Below, one piece after another: positions 6,801-16,531 of a stretch of 64,000 nucleotides of DNA (within the stretch, counting starts at the first letter, position 1; the number at the start of each line of letters is the position of its first letter). A program made the translations under genes and the position numbers. Source of the stretch: Tolypothrix tenuis PCC 7101 (GTDB lineage: Bacteria > Cyanobacteriota > Cyanobacteriia > Cyanobacteriales > Nostocaceae); the NCBI RefSeq assembly GCF_002368295.1, contig NZ_AP018249.1:228326-292325 (forward strand). Reading direction: 5' to 3'. The notes beneath the pieces were generated by a model, which saw nothing but the letters and a program-made list of their open reading frames with translations, searched no databases and had not been told where the DNA came from.

Positions 6801-9646
6801 TTCACGAATATTACAATGCTGTAGCAATTTTAGGTCAAGAGCAAGCGGGAAATCAAGCAGATGTCAGATCAGAATCAGCATTTTTAACCTTTGGTTTATT
6901 TCCCGAAAAAGTTCCTGGTTTTTCTTGGATTAAATGTCTCACAGAGCCGAATCAAGAAAAATCACGTCAGATGATTGTTGATTCTCAAAAAGAGTTGAGA
7001 AAATTATTGTTTGCTGAAGTTGATTTCTCAGCTTGCAAAAAAGTTTTAGACTTTGGCTGCGGATACGCTTCGGATTTAATTCAGTTAGCCAAAAAACATG
7101 AGCATCTACAATTGAATGGCTACACGATTTCCAGCGAACAAGCCAAACTCGGTAGTGCCAAAGTTGCAGAAAATCAACTCCAAGGGCGGGTAAAAATATT
7201 TAATCGTGATAGTACTAAAGATGAATTTCCTGATCGTTATGATTTGGTATTCGGGTTTGAAGTAGCACACCACATTTTCGATAAAAAATCATTATTCACG
7301 AATATCGGTAATCATTTGCACCAAAAAGGTTATTTAGTGTTAGCAGATTTCATCTCTAACAGCGAATTATCTATCGATCATCAGGAAACATCTTCCTACT
7401 TTATTACTAAATCAGAGTGGGTAGAGTTACTATCTCAACATCATCTCCAGTTAGTTGCAGCTATTGATGTCAGTCCAGAGATATCTAACTTTTTGTACGA
7501 CCCAGACTTTGAGGAACGTTTGCAGCAGTTGTATGCCAGAAATCGCAACGAGAACGTCAAATCAGGGTTTAAATCCTACTATCAATTAGGCAAAGTTCTC
7601 AGCAAAGGAATAGCCAGCTATGTATTGCTAACAGCTCAAAAGCAAGAGCAGTTATCTCCAGAGCAAATAGCTGAGTGGAATCAACAAAGATTAGCGCAAC
7701 TGACATCTTACTCAGAGGTGACACCAAATCGCTGGCTCTACGAATTAGAATGGCAGCCCCAAAAACATTCAAATTCCATAGATCAGCAGAGAACAACAGG
7801 AAACTGGTTATTATTTGCAGAACCTGGTGATGTAGCCAAAGGATTAGTCGAGAAATTGGGTGCAGGATGTGTGATTGTCTCTCCTGGTTCCAGTTATCAA
7901 AAGATAGACGAAAAACATTACCAACTCAATCCCACTGCGCCAGAAGAATTTAAACGGCTGTTGGGTGACATTGCTCAACACTCACAACTCCAGGGAATTG
8001 TGCATCTGTGGAGTTTACCAACAACCAACAGTCAGTTAAAAATAGCCCTAGAATATGGTTGTGCAAGTTTGCTGCATCTAGTGCAAGCCTTGATACAGAC
8101 CCAAAAACAAGTAGCCCCTGTGTGGATAGTTACCCAAGGTGCGATGAGTGTGGTTACAGACAAAGAAGCAGTGCAAGTGCAACAAACACCAGTGTGGGGA
8201 TTAGGTCGGGTAGTCAGTTTGGAACATCCAGAACTGCAATGTCGGTTACTTGACTTGGAATCGAACACCAAAGCAGAAGAACTGGTGAGGTTGCTACATC
8301 AAGAACTGAACTCACAAGACGACGAGAACCAGATTGCTTACCGTCAGGGAGAACGTCGGGTAGCGCGACTAGTACGCCGACAGACAACCACCGAACAAAA
8401 GCAAGAGATCACCATTGTTCCTGAAGGCAGTTACTTGATTACTGGTGGACTGGGTGCTTTGGGATTACAATTGGCTAAGTGGTTGGTAGATAAAGGTGCT
8501 AAACATTTGGTACTCACTGGGCGTGGTCAACCCTCACAGACAGCACAACAAACCATCACCCAAATCGAGCAAGCCGGAGTAGAAGTTTTTGTGCTGCTAG
8601 GTGATGTTTCTGTTGAAGAAGATACAGCCAAGATTTTCAGACAGGCGAATGTATCTTTACCGCCATTACGAGGTGTGATTCATGCGGCGGGAGTTTTGGA
8701 TGATGGGGTTCTCCAGCAGATGAGCTGGGAACGGTTTATAAAAGTTATGGCTCCCAAAATTCACGGCGTATGGTATCTGCACAAATTAACTCAGGAGTTA
8801 CCGTTGGACTTCTTTGTGTGTTTCTCCTCAGCAGCATCTTTGTTGGGTTCAACAGGTCAAGGTAATTATGCAGCCGCTAACGCTTTTCTTGATGGCTTGG
8901 CAGCTCATCGGCGATCGCTCAGTTTACCAGGATTGAGCGTGAACTGGGGTGCTTGGGGAGAAGGCGGTATGGCTACTCGGTTGGCAGATCAGTTCCAGAG
9001 CCGCATTCGCTCTTTGGGTATGAGTAGCATTCCGCCATCTCAAGGGTTACAAATTTTGGAGCAGTTGTTGGCACAATCGGCCACCTCTGTAGGGGTATTT
9101 CCTGTGAACTGGTCTGTGTTTGTGACACAATTGCCAGCAGGGATGAAAATGCCTGTATTGGAGGCATTTATCGATGAAGATGATGTAGCAAAAGAAACTC
9201 AGACCAACGAGTTTTTAGCACAACTCAAAGTAGCTAAAGCTAGCGATCGCCCCTCACTAATGACAAATTACCTCCAAGGTGTTGTGGGTAAGTTACTAGG
9301 ATTCCCTGAATCTCAAATGCTAGACCCGCAACTAGGATTTTTTGATATGGGGATGGATTCTTTACTGGCTTTAGAGTTAAGGAATCTGCTGCAAACCAGT
9401 TTGGGGTGTGCAGTTTCTACCACGATTTTGTTTGAATACTCTAATATTGACTCTTTAGCTGAGTATTTAGTCACAGAGGTTTTGGCAGAAAAACTAGCCG
9501 CGACGGTTGAAATTGCCAACAATGGGAAACAACCACCACCAGCATTTATTTCTGGAGAGAAACAAACAACTTCCCCAGAAATACCAACAGACGCGATTAT
9601 AGAAAAATTTAAACAGATCCAAAACCTACTCAACAAGGAGGTATAG
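3848..9646 (+). CDS. Type I PKS, KS-AT-MT-KR-ACP (CurL-like penultimate module)
   Basis: 1932 residues from ATG 3848, one base after the previous stop, with AGGGA at 3836-3840. An earlier in-frame start at 3818 would overlap the previous gene and lacks a ribosome site. An N-terminal docking helix (about 8-30) precedes KS (about 35-460, Cys210). The AT (about 555-855) has Ser665 and His768 in HAFHS, a malonyl-CoA signature. A SAM methyltransferase (about 1000-1290; DFGCGYASD near 1067, FEVAHHI near 1132) sits between AT and KR. The KR (about 1520-1710) has GGLGALG, an LDD motif (B-type stereochemistry) and the NYAAANAF active site. The ACP Ser is 1838 in GMDSLLA. The MT position matches the O-methyltransferase of CurL/StiE-type modules, so a beta-methoxy product is the best guess, but C-methylation is possible. 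There is no DH or ER. Confidence 0.9.
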   Translation: MTNNLTTGQQVVSSQQVLQTIKEMRTRLEAVNKEKTEPIAIIGLGCRFPGNANDPDSFWNLLHKGIDAVTEVPPGRWDVDAYYDPNPDAPGKTYTKQGGFIQQVDQFDPLFFGISPREAVSLDPQQRLLLEVTWEALENAGQPPTKLRNSQTGVYVGICTDDYAQRNMSLENRFLMDAHFGTGNARSMAVGRISHFLGLQGPNIQLDTACSSSLLAVHLACQSLRSKESNLALAGGVNLILWPLSTISRCKLKALAPDGRCKTFDVAADGYGQGEGCGMVVLKRLSDAMADGDNVLAVIRGSAVNHDGPSSGLTVPNKMAQKEVIQQALQNARVEAHQVSYVEAHGTGTSLGDPIEIESLAAVYGKNRPINQPLVVGSVKTNFGHLEAAAGVCGLMKVVLSLQNQEIPAHLHLNKPNPHIPWHQLPLVVPTKTIPWNVGNQSRIAGISAFGISGTNVHIILEEAPEQVQPEKSLERKLQILSLSAKTPKALAESVSSYAHHLENNPELELEDICHTANTGRVHFNHRLAVITSDKAELATKLSNITVGKEVAGLFSGQISTSTSSPKVAFLFTGQGSQYVNMGWQLYQTQPTFRKTLEECDQILRSYLDKPLSSVLYPQSTALVENSSRLNQTAYTQPALFAIEYALAQLWQSWGIKPDVVMGHSVGEYVAATVAGVFSLEEGLKLIAARGRLMQQLPSGGEMVSVLASESQVTKVIASYADKVVIAAINGADSIVISGVGEAIAAICQNFADMGIKTKPLQVSHAFHSALMDPMLGEFADIAKEITYHQPCIPLISNVTGKQATAAIATPEYWVNHVRQPVHFAQSMQTLHRQGYKLFLEIGPKPILLGMGRQCLPENVGLWLPSLRPPQEDWQQMLSSLGQLYTQGVAVDWSGFDRDYSRRKVSLPTYPFQRQRYWQEVVENKDKTVSTPIVQLLNQGETEGLAKELELAGELSEQERQLLPKLLGLLVKRQQNYLEFKGGIVHEYYNAVAILGQEQAGNQADVRSESAFLTFGLFPEKVPGFSWIKCLTEPNQEKSRQMIVDSQKELRKLLFAEVDFSACKKVLDFGCGYASDLIQLAKKHEHLQLNGYTISSEQAKLGSAKVAENQLQGRVKIFNRDSTKDEFPDRYDLVFGFEVAHHIFDKKSLFTNIGNHLHQKGYLVLADFISNSELSIDHQETSSYFITKSEWVELLSQHHLQLVAAIDVSPEISNFLYDPDFEERLQQLYARNRNENVKSGFKSYYQLGKVLSKGIASYVLLTAQKQEQLSPEQIAEWNQQRLAQLTSYSEVTPNRWLYELEWQPQKHSNSIDQQRTTGNWLLFAEPGDVAKGLVEKLGAGCVIVSPGSSYQKIDEKHYQLNPTAPEEFKRLLGDIAQHSQLQGIVHLWSLPTTNSQLKIALEYGCASLLHLVQALIQTQKQVAPVWIVTQGAMSVVTDKEAVQVQQTPVWGLGRVVSLEHPELQCRLLDLESNTKAEELVRLLHQELNSQDDENQIAYRQGERRVARLVRRQTTTEQKQEITIVPEGSYLITGGLGALGLQLAKWLVDKGAKHLVLTGRGQPSQTAQQTITQIEQAGVEVFVLLGDVSVEEDTAKIFRQANVSLPPLRGVIHAAGVLDDGVLQQMSWERFIKVMAPKIHGVWYLHKLTQELPLDFFVCFSSAASLLGSTGQGNYAAANAFLDGLAAHRRSLSLPGLSVNWGAWGEGGMATRLADQFQSRIRSLGMSSIPPSQGLQILEQLLAQSATSVGVFPVNWSVFVTQLPAGMKMPVLEAFIDEDDVAKETQTNEFLAQLKVAKASDRPSLMTNYLQGVVGKLLGFPESQMLDPQLGFFDMGMDSLLALELRNLLQTSLGCAVSTTILFEYSNIDSLAEYLVTEVLAEKLAATVEIANNGKQPPPAFISGEKQTTSPEIPTDAIIEKFKQIQNLLNKEV
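9635..9642 (+). promoter_or_regulatory. Strong ribosome binding site supporting a GTG start
   Basis: AAGGAGGT lies five bases before GTG 9648 and overlaps the end of the upstream PKS gene (stop 9644-9646). This full-length Shine-Dalgarno sequence fixes the GTG as the start of the third PKS gene and suggests translational coupling. Confidence 0.8.
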
Positions 9647-9647
9647 C

Positions 9648-12600
9648 GTGAATCAACCTCTTTCATCCCAGCAGTTGTTTGAGCTTTTAGAGCAAGTTCA
9701 TCATAAGCTAGAAGCAGTTGATCGGGAAAAAACAGAACCAATTGCCATTATTGGCATGGGTTGCCGTTTTCCTGGGAACGCCAACGACCCCGCTTCATTG
9801 TGGCGTTTACTCCACGAGGGTGTGGATGCTGTTAGCGAAATACCATCAGATCGCTGGGATGTTGAGGAATTTTACGACCCAGATCCCGAAGCTCCTGCCA
9901 AGGCATACACCCGATATGGTAGCTTTATTCCAGAAGTTGACCAGTTCGACCCTCAGTTTTTTGGGATGTCGCCTCGGGAAGCAGCAAGTTTAGACCCCCA
10001 GCAGAAGTTGCTGTTAGAAGTGACCTGGGAAGCTCTAGAAAATGCAGGGCTGGCAGCAAATAAGTTGAGAAACAGCCTCACTGGTGTATACGTAGGTATT
10101 TGCACTGATGACCATACGTATAACTTAACAATCAACGCAGTGACAAAATTAGTTACTCCATTCAGCAAAAATCAAGAGACTTCCGTTTCTGTGGATGGCT
10201 ACACTGGTATAGGTGTTGCCCGTAGCGTTGCCGTGGGTCGTATTTCTCATCTGCTGGGTTTGCAAGGCCCAAACATTCAGTTAGATACGGCTTGTTCCTC
10301 CTCTTTAGTAGCCGTGCATCTGGCTTGCCAAAGTTTGCGGTTAAAAGAATGTAATCTTGCCCTCGTGGGCGGAGTCAATTTGATTCTGTCCCCAGGAAAC
10401 ACCATAGCTCGGTGCAAGATGAAAGCCTTAGCTCCTGATGGTCGTTGTAAAACTTTTGCTGCAGCGGCAGATGGTTATGGTCAGGGAGAAGGATGTGGCA
10501 TGGTTGTCCTCAAACGTCTTTCAGATGCCATAGCTGATGGTGATTCAGTTTTAGCGGTGATTCGCGGTTCGGCTACCAACCACGATGGCCCTAGTAGTGG
10601 TTTAACTGTGCCTAACAAAAAAGCTCAACAGCAAGTCATCCAGCAAGCACTAGAAAATGCTAGGGTAGAGCCGCATCAGGTGAGTTATGTGGAAGCTCAC
10701 GGCACAGGAACATCCCTTGGCGACCCGATTGAGCTAGAATCCTTAGCAGCAGTATATGGCCATAACCGTCCTCACAATCAACCGTTGGTAGTTGGTTCGG
10801 TCAAGACCAACTTCGGACACCTAGAGGCGGCGGCTGGTGTTTTATCTTTGATGAAAGTTGTGCTGTCGCTTTACCATCAAGAGATACCACCTCATTTGCA
10901 TTTTACTAAGCCTAATCCTTACATACCTTGGCATAAAATTTCTGTGGTCGTTCCCACTAGAGGAATGCCTTGGGTGAGGGAAGAAAAACCCCGCATAGCT
11001 GGCGTAAGTTCCTTTGGGATGAGTGGGAGCAACGTTCATGTCATCTTAGAAGAAGCGCCAAAACAGGTTAAAGGTAAACAATCAAAAGAACGTCCTGTTC
11101 ATTTACTAACGCTATCAGCGAAAACTCAACAGGCTCTAGAAGATTTAGCCAGTTCCTATCGCAATTATCTGGAAATTCATCCAGCACAAAGTTTGTCCGA
11201 TATCTGTTACACCGCTAATACTGGACGATCTCATTTTCAGTATCGTCTGGCGGTGCTGGCTACTTCAGGAGCCGAATTGAAGGAAAAATTGGGGCGATTA
11301 CAAGATCCCCTAGCTATGGAAGAAGCAGGGGATCTAATGTTCTGTGGTCAACTCCGCAGCACCAGCAGTCAACCAAAAATAGCTTTCTTGTTTACAGGTC
11401 AAGGCTCTCAGTATGTAAGAATGGGATGGGAACTATACCAGACTCAACCAATTTTTCGTGAAGCTTTGGCGCAATGCGATCGCATTCTGCAACCTTACCT
11501 CAACATCTCTCTACTAGAAGTACTCTATCCCCCCACAGAAGTAGAAGAAAAATCTCATCTCCTGAATGAAACCGCATACACTCAACCGGCTTTGTTTGCT
11601 TTGGAATATGCCTTAGTGGAGTTATGGAAATCCTGGGGAATCGAGCCAAATGTGGTAATGGGTCACAGTGTGGGCGAATATGTCGCTGCAACTGTAGCTG
11701 GAGTTTTTAGTCTTGAAGATGGTCTCAAACTGATTGCCACTAGGGGACGGTTAATGCAACAATTACCCCCAGGCGGTGAAATGGTATCGGTGATGGCATC
11801 GGAGTCTCAGGTAAGAGAAGCGATCGCACCTTATATTTCACAAGTAGCCATTGCTGCTTTTAACGGTCTTAAGAGTATTGTAATTTCTGGGGAAAGTCAA
11901 GCGATTGGGGTAATTTGTCGCAGTCTAGAATCCCAAGACATCAAGCTCAAACGCTTACAAGTATCCCACGCTTTCCACTCACCACTAATGGATTCGATGC
12001 TCAGGGAATTTGCAGCAGTGGCTCAACAAATCAGCTACCGTCAGCCTCGAATTCCCTTAATATCTAATGTGACTGGCAACCTAGCTGATGAAAGCATTGC
12101 CACAGATCGGTACTGGGTAGATCATATTAGACAACCTGTAAGATTTGCTCAGGGTCTGCAAACGCTACATCAGCAAGGTTATACAGTCTTCTTGGAAATC
12201 GGACCTCAGCCAATACTATTGGGCATGGGTCGTCAATGTATACCAGCAAATCAAGGGGTCTGGCTGTCTTCTTTACATTCAACCCAAAGTGATTGGCAAC
12301 AAATGCTCTCTAGTGTGGCACAGTTGTATGTGCAAGGAGCAAAAATAGATTGGTTAGAGTTGGAACGAGGTTATGCTTGTTCTAAGGTAATGTTGCCAAG
12401 TTATCCGTTCCAACGGCAACTTTATCCGAGAGAACCAATCCAAAGTCTACAAAAACTTCTATCTGGTGCCATCAAGTCGGAAAATACTTCGATTGTCAAC
12501 TTACTCAGCCAAGGATATACCGCAGAGTTACTTCAACAACTACAAAAAGCTGGTAATTTTTCACAAGAGCAATTAAGATTATTAACCGATTTATTAGCAG

Positions 12601-15600
12601 TATTATCTCAAAAACAGCAGCAGCAATTAGTAACAGATACTATCAAAGATTGGCTCTATGCAGTCCAGTGGCAACCTGTAAATATAAATATTGGTCAGCA
12701 AAAGCCGAATTTTCAACTCAGTCACTGGTTAATTTTTGCTGATTCAACAGGGTTAGGCGAAACTCTAATGACTCAATTGCAAAACCAAGGACATGAATGT
12801 AGTTTAGTTTATCGAGCCGATATTTATCATAGTCATCAAAGAGGAATTTATAATATTAATCCTGAACATCCCCAAGAATTTGAACAACTTTATCAAGAAA
12901 TAATCGAAACAAGTATATTACCTGTACAAAGGATAATTCATCTGTGGAGTTTAGATGAGAATTGTGAGCAAGATTTAACGATTTCTGCTTTAGAGTCAGC
13001 GCAACTTTGGGGGTGTGGTAGTGTACTGTATTTGTTACAGGCTGTAGTTAAAAACTCCAAGAATACTTTACCCCAATTGTGGCTGGTCACTAGAGGATCT
13101 CAGCCGGTTTTATCAAACACAGCGCAAATAGCAGTCACTCAATCATCTTTGTGGGGGTTAGGTCGAGTTATCTCTTGTGAACATCCGCAAATGTGGGGTG
13201 GTTTGATAGATTTAGATCCACAGAGTTCAGAAGATGAGGCGGAAATATTACTGCAACTTTTAGCAGATCATCAAAAAGAAGATCATCTAGCTCTGCGCGA
13301 TCGCAAACCATATGTAGCTCGTTTAGTCAAACAATCTCTGCCAGAGTTTGCACCCTTATCATTGCGTTCTGATGCAACTTATCTGATGACTGGAGGTCTG
13401 GGAGCTTTAGGATTACATACAGCTGAGTGGATGGTATCCAAAGGTGCCAAAAATTTAGTTTTAATTAGTCGTCACCAACCTTCGGAACAAACACATCTCA
13501 AAATTGAGCATTTAGAACAATTAGGAGCTAAAATTCATGTTTTGTGTGCAGATATCTCTGTCGAACAAGATGTGATAAGAATTCTACAGCAGATTGAGAC
13601 ATCCTTACCTCCATTGCTCGGCGTAATTCATGCAGCTGGAGTTTTGGACGATGGGATGATACATCAAATGAGTTGGGAGCGTTTTACTAAGGTAATGAGA
13701 CCCAAGGTAAACGGTGCTTGGTATTTGCATCAATTCACTCAACAACTCTCACTAGACTTCTTTGTTTGCTTCTCTTCCATAGCTTCCTTACTAGGTTCTG
13801 CTAGTCAAGGAAACTATGCTGCTGCTAATGCGTTTATGGATGCTTTGGCTCATAATCGTCGTCGGATGGGATTATCTGGATTAAGCATTAACTGGGGAGC
13901 ATGGTCTGAAAGTGGGATGGCTACTCGTGTAACTAGTCAGCATCAAAGCCGGATGAAAACATCTGGGATAGGTGCTATTTCTCCAACACAAGGACTGCAA
14001 GTATTAGAGCAACTTCTACTCAACCAATCTCAATCACAGGTGGGGGTAATACCCGCCGATTGGTCAATTTTGGCAGAACAATGGAATTTAGAAAATACCA
14101 GTTCATTACTTTTGGAACTATTAGATCGGGAAAAATTACAACAGCAACTTGCATTTAAACAGCAGAATGAAAAAGCGATTTTAGAAAAATTAAAAGTAGC
14201 ACCAGAAACTGAACATCAAGAGATATTAAGGATTTATCTGCAATCTCTAGTAGCCAAGACTCTAAGAATCCAAGTATCAGAGATTCCTACTGATGCTAAT
14301 CTCATCGAATTGGGTATGGATTCTCTTATGACTATGGAAGTCATCAATCAACTTAGCCGCGATTTAGACTTTATAATTTACCCCAGAGAGTTTTATGAAC
14401 GACCTAGAATAGATTCTCTAACCAAGTATTTAAGTGCTGAACTGGGAAACAAAACTATTACCCTGAACTCGCAGCAATCATCTCCACCAACTTTAGAACT
14501 CTTCGAGGCCAAATCAATCTTCAATTCTCCTGCTCTGATTCCCAGTTCAGAGCGTCTTCCTGGGATTATATTTATCCTTTCTAGTCCTCGGTCTGGTTCT
14601 ACTTTGCTCAGGGTAATGTTGGCTGGTCATCCTGCTTTATTTTCACCACCAGAATTGCATCTTTTAGCCTTTAATAATATGAGAGAGCGGGGGGAACAAC
14701 TCAATTTTTCGCACTTGGGTGAAGGGCTACAGAAAGCTTTAATGGAAATTCTCCATCTAGATGCAACAGCTAGTCAGGCTGTACTTGAAGATATGGAGTT
14801 GCAGAATTTGTCTATTCAGCAAGTGTATCGCCAGCTTCAGGAAAATATAGCTCCCCGGTTACTAGTAGATAAATCTCCTGCTTATGCTGTGAATCGCGCC
14901 ATCTTAGAACGAGGAGAAGCTATATTTGCTAACTCCAAATACATTCACTTAGTTCGCCATCCCTATTCAGTTATTGAGTCATTTGTGCGGATGCGGATGC
15001 AAAAAATGGCAGGGTTAGGTGATGAAAATCCTTACCAAGTTGCAGAGCAGGTATGGACTAATAGTAATCAGAATATCTTAGACTTTCTAGCTCAGATAGA
15101 ACCAGAGCGTTGTCATCAGATTTTTTATGAAGACTTGGTAAAGAAACCCTCGGAGATAGGAACACAACTGTGCGATTTTTTGCAAATTAATTTTGATCCT
15201 GCAATTTTGCAACCTTATGATGGCGATCGCATGACTGAGGGTATTTATAAAAATTCCTTGTCAATCAGCGATCCCAACTTTCTCAAACATAATTTTGTGG
15301 ATGCGAGTTTAGGAGACAAGTGGAAAACTATTGAATTACCTCATCGGTTAGGGGAAAAAACACGACAGCTTGTTAAGCAATTCAATTATGAATTACCTAA
15401 CCCAATGGACTTTCCCTCAAATATTGCCAGAAATGAACAGTCACAGGGACAAGTTTTTTTAACTGCACCAAACAAGGAGCAGTTTATGGATGAAAAGTTT
15501 TTGGAGTTCAAAGGAAATCAGACTTGTGTATGTAGTTGGGGTTCCCCAGATAATCCTATAGTTCTGTGTATTCATGGAATTTTGGAACAAGGATTGGCTT

Positions 15601-16358
15601 GGCAAGAAGTAGCACTCCCTCTGGTTGCAAAAGGTTATCGGGTAGTAGCTCCTGATCTATTTGGTCATGGACGTTCAACTCATTTAGAAATGGTAACTTC
15701 TTATAACTCTCTAACATTTTTGGCTCAAATAGATCGGGTGATGCAGGAATTACCAGACCAACCTTTGTTTCTTGTAGGTCATTCTATGGGAGCAATGTTA
15801 GGCGCAATGATTGCTAGTGTGCGACCTCAGAAGGTGAAAGCCTTAATGTTAGTTGAACCTCCATTACCTCCTGAAGAGAACAAACAAAAGTCAATTAATC
15901 AGCTAACAAATTTTTTAGAATATTTTGCCTCTTGTCCTCAACATCCTATATTCCCAGATGTAGAAACTGCTGCTAGGAGATTGCGTCAAGCTACACCTGC
16001 TTTGTCAAAAGAATTTTCCTATATCCTCGCTCAACGGACAACAACACCCTGTAAAGGCGGAGTCAGGTGGAGTTGGGACCCGATTCTTCGGACTCGTTCT
16101 ACTCTAAATTTTAACAGTTTTAATGGAGGTCGATCCCAATATCTAGAAATGCTCAAACATATTCAAATTCCTACCACATTAGTCTATGGAGATAGCAGTC
16201 AACTAAATCGTCCAGAAGACTTGCAACAACAGCAAATAGCTATGGCTAAAGCAAAACTAGTTTTTGTTTCTGGAGGACATAATCTCCACATTGAAGCTGC
16301 TTCTGCTTTAGCATTAATGATTGAACATAATTATTGTGACTCGCAATTATACTCATGA
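9648..16358 (+). CDS. Terminal type I PKS, KS-AT-KR-ACP-sulfotransferase-thioesterase (CurM-like)
   Basis: 2236 residues from GTG 9648. A docking helix (5-28) matches the partner tail of the upstream PKS. KS about 32-465 (Cys216). AT about 560-865 (Ser674, His777 in HAFHS, malonyl type). KR about 1240-1430 with an LDD motif. ACP Ser1559 in GMDSLMT. A sulfotransferase (about 1635-1905) has the PAPS 5'-phosphosulfate loop SSPRSGSTLL. An alpha/beta-hydrolase thioesterase (about 1945-2236) has GHSMGA with Ser2046, Glu2070 in LVEPPLP, and His2211 in GGHNLH. The Ser-Glu-His spacing and the unusual Glu fit the CurM thioesterase, as remembered. In curacin A and in the olefin synthase OlsA, ST sulfates the beta-hydroxyl and TE releases the acid, which loses CO2 and sulfate to give a terminal alkene. 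The same reaction is predicted here. The chain would leave as a free product. Confidence 0.92.
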   Translation: MNQPLSSQQLFELLEQVHHKLEAVDREKTEPIAIIGMGCRFPGNANDPASLWRLLHEGVDAVSEIPSDRWDVEEFYDPDPEAPAKAYTRYGSFIPEVDQFDPQFFGMSPREAASLDPQQKLLLEVTWEALENAGLAANKLRNSLTGVYVGICTDDHTYNLTINAVTKLVTPFSKNQETSVSVDGYTGIGVARSVAVGRISHLLGLQGPNIQLDTACSSSLVAVHLACQSLRLKECNLALVGGVNLILSPGNTIARCKMKALAPDGRCKTFAAAADGYGQGEGCGMVVLKRLSDAIADGDSVLAVIRGSATNHDGPSSGLTVPNKKAQQQVIQQALENARVEPHQVSYVEAHGTGTSLGDPIELESLAAVYGHNRPHNQPLVVGSVKTNFGHLEAAAGVLSLMKVVLSLYHQEIPPHLHFTKPNPYIPWHKISVVVPTRGMPWVREEKPRIAGVSSFGMSGSNVHVILEEAPKQVKGKQSKERPVHLLTLSAKTQQALEDLASSYRNYLEIHPAQSLSDICYTANTGRSHFQYRLAVLATSGAELKEKLGRLQDPLAMEEAGDLMFCGQLRSTSSQPKIAFLFTGQGSQYVRMGWELYQTQPIFREALAQCDRILQPYLNISLLEVLYPPTEVEEKSHLLNETAYTQPALFALEYALVELWKSWGIEPNVVMGHSVGEYVAATVAGVFSLEDGLKLIATRGRLMQQLPPGGEMVSVMASESQVREAIAPYISQVAIAAFNGLKSIVISGESQAIGVICRSLESQDIKLKRLQVSHAFHSPLMDSMLREFAAVAQQISYRQPRIPLISNVTGNLADESIATDRYWVDHIRQPVRFAQGLQTLHQQGYTVFLEIGPQPILLGMGRQCIPANQGVWLSSLHSTQSDWQQMLSSVAQLYVQGAKIDWLELERGYACSKVMLPSYPFQRQLYPREPIQSLQKLLSGAIKSENTSIVNLLSQGYTAELLQQLQKAGNFSQEQLRLLTDLLAVLSQKQQQQLVTDTIKDWLYAVQWQPVNINIGQQKPNFQLSHWLIFADSTGLGETLMTQLQNQGHECSLVYRADIYHSHQRGIYNINPEHPQEFEQLYQEIIETSILPVQRIIHLWSLDENCEQDLTISALESAQLWGCGSVLYLLQAVVKNSKNTLPQLWLVTRGSQPVLSNTAQIAVTQSSLWGLGRVISCEHPQMWGGLIDLDPQSSEDEAEILLQLLADHQKEDHLALRDRKPYVARLVKQSLPEFAPLSLRSDATYLMTGGLGALGLHTAEWMVSKGAKNLVLISRHQPSEQTHLKIEHLEQLGAKIHVLCADISVEQDVIRILQQIETSLPPLLGVIHAAGVLDDGMIHQMSWERFTKVMRPKVNGAWYLHQFTQQLSLDFFVCFSSIASLLGSASQGNYAAANAFMDALAHNRRRMGLSGLSINWGAWSESGMATRVTSQHQSRMKTSGIGAISPTQGLQVLEQLLLNQSQSQVGVIPADWSILAEQWNLENTSSLLLELLDREKLQQQLAFKQQNEKAILEKLKVAPETEHQEILRIYLQSLVAKTLRIQVSEIPTDANLIELGMDSLMTMEVINQLSRDLDFIIYPREFYERPRIDSLTKYLSAELGNKTITLNSQQSSPPTLELFEAKSIFNSPALIPSSERLPGIIFILSSPRSGSTLLRVMLAGHPALFSPPELHLLAFNNMRERGEQLNFSHLGEGLQKALMEILHLDATASQAVLEDMELQNLSIQQVYRQLQENIAPRLLVDKSPAYAVNRAILERGEAIFANSKYIHLVRHPYSVIESFVRMRMQKMAGLGDENPYQVAEQVWTNSNQNILDFLAQIEPERCHQIFYEDLVKKPSEIGTQLCDFLQINFDPAILQPYDGDRMTEGIYKNSLSISDPNFLKHNFVDASLGDKWKTIELPHRLGEKTRQLVKQFNYELPNPMDFPSNIARNEQSQGQVFLTAPNKEQFMDEKFLEFKGNQTCVCSWGSPDNPIVLCIHGILEQGLAWQEVALPLVAKGYRVVAPDLFGHGRSTHLEMVTSYNSLTFLAQIDRVMQELPDQPLFLVGHSMGAMLGAMIASVRPQKVKALMLVEPPLPPEENKQKSINQLTNFLEYFASCPQHPIFPDVETAARRLRQATPALSKEFSYILAQRTTTPCKGGVRWSWDPILRTRSTLNFNSFNGGRSQYLEMLKHIQIPTTLVYGDSSQLNRPEDLQQQQIAMAKAKLVFVSGGHNLHIEAASALALMIEHNYCDSQLYS

Positions 16359-16531
16359 TATCATGTCCGCTTGATTACTGATGATTAAAACAGAAGACAT
16401 AACTAGTTTTCCACACACAATATAAGGTGATTGAATCTAAGCAATAAATCGGAATTGGGAAAAATATCTAGCTAGGAATAAATGAGCCACAATCATTTAA
16501 CCTTTTTACACCACTATAAAATAATTAATAA

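Noticed and set aside
14560..15370. The sulfotransferase as a tailoring enzyme for the lipopeptide
   Set aside because: It is embedded in the PKS between ACP and TE, the CurM/OlsA arrangement, so it acts on the ACP-bound polyketide.
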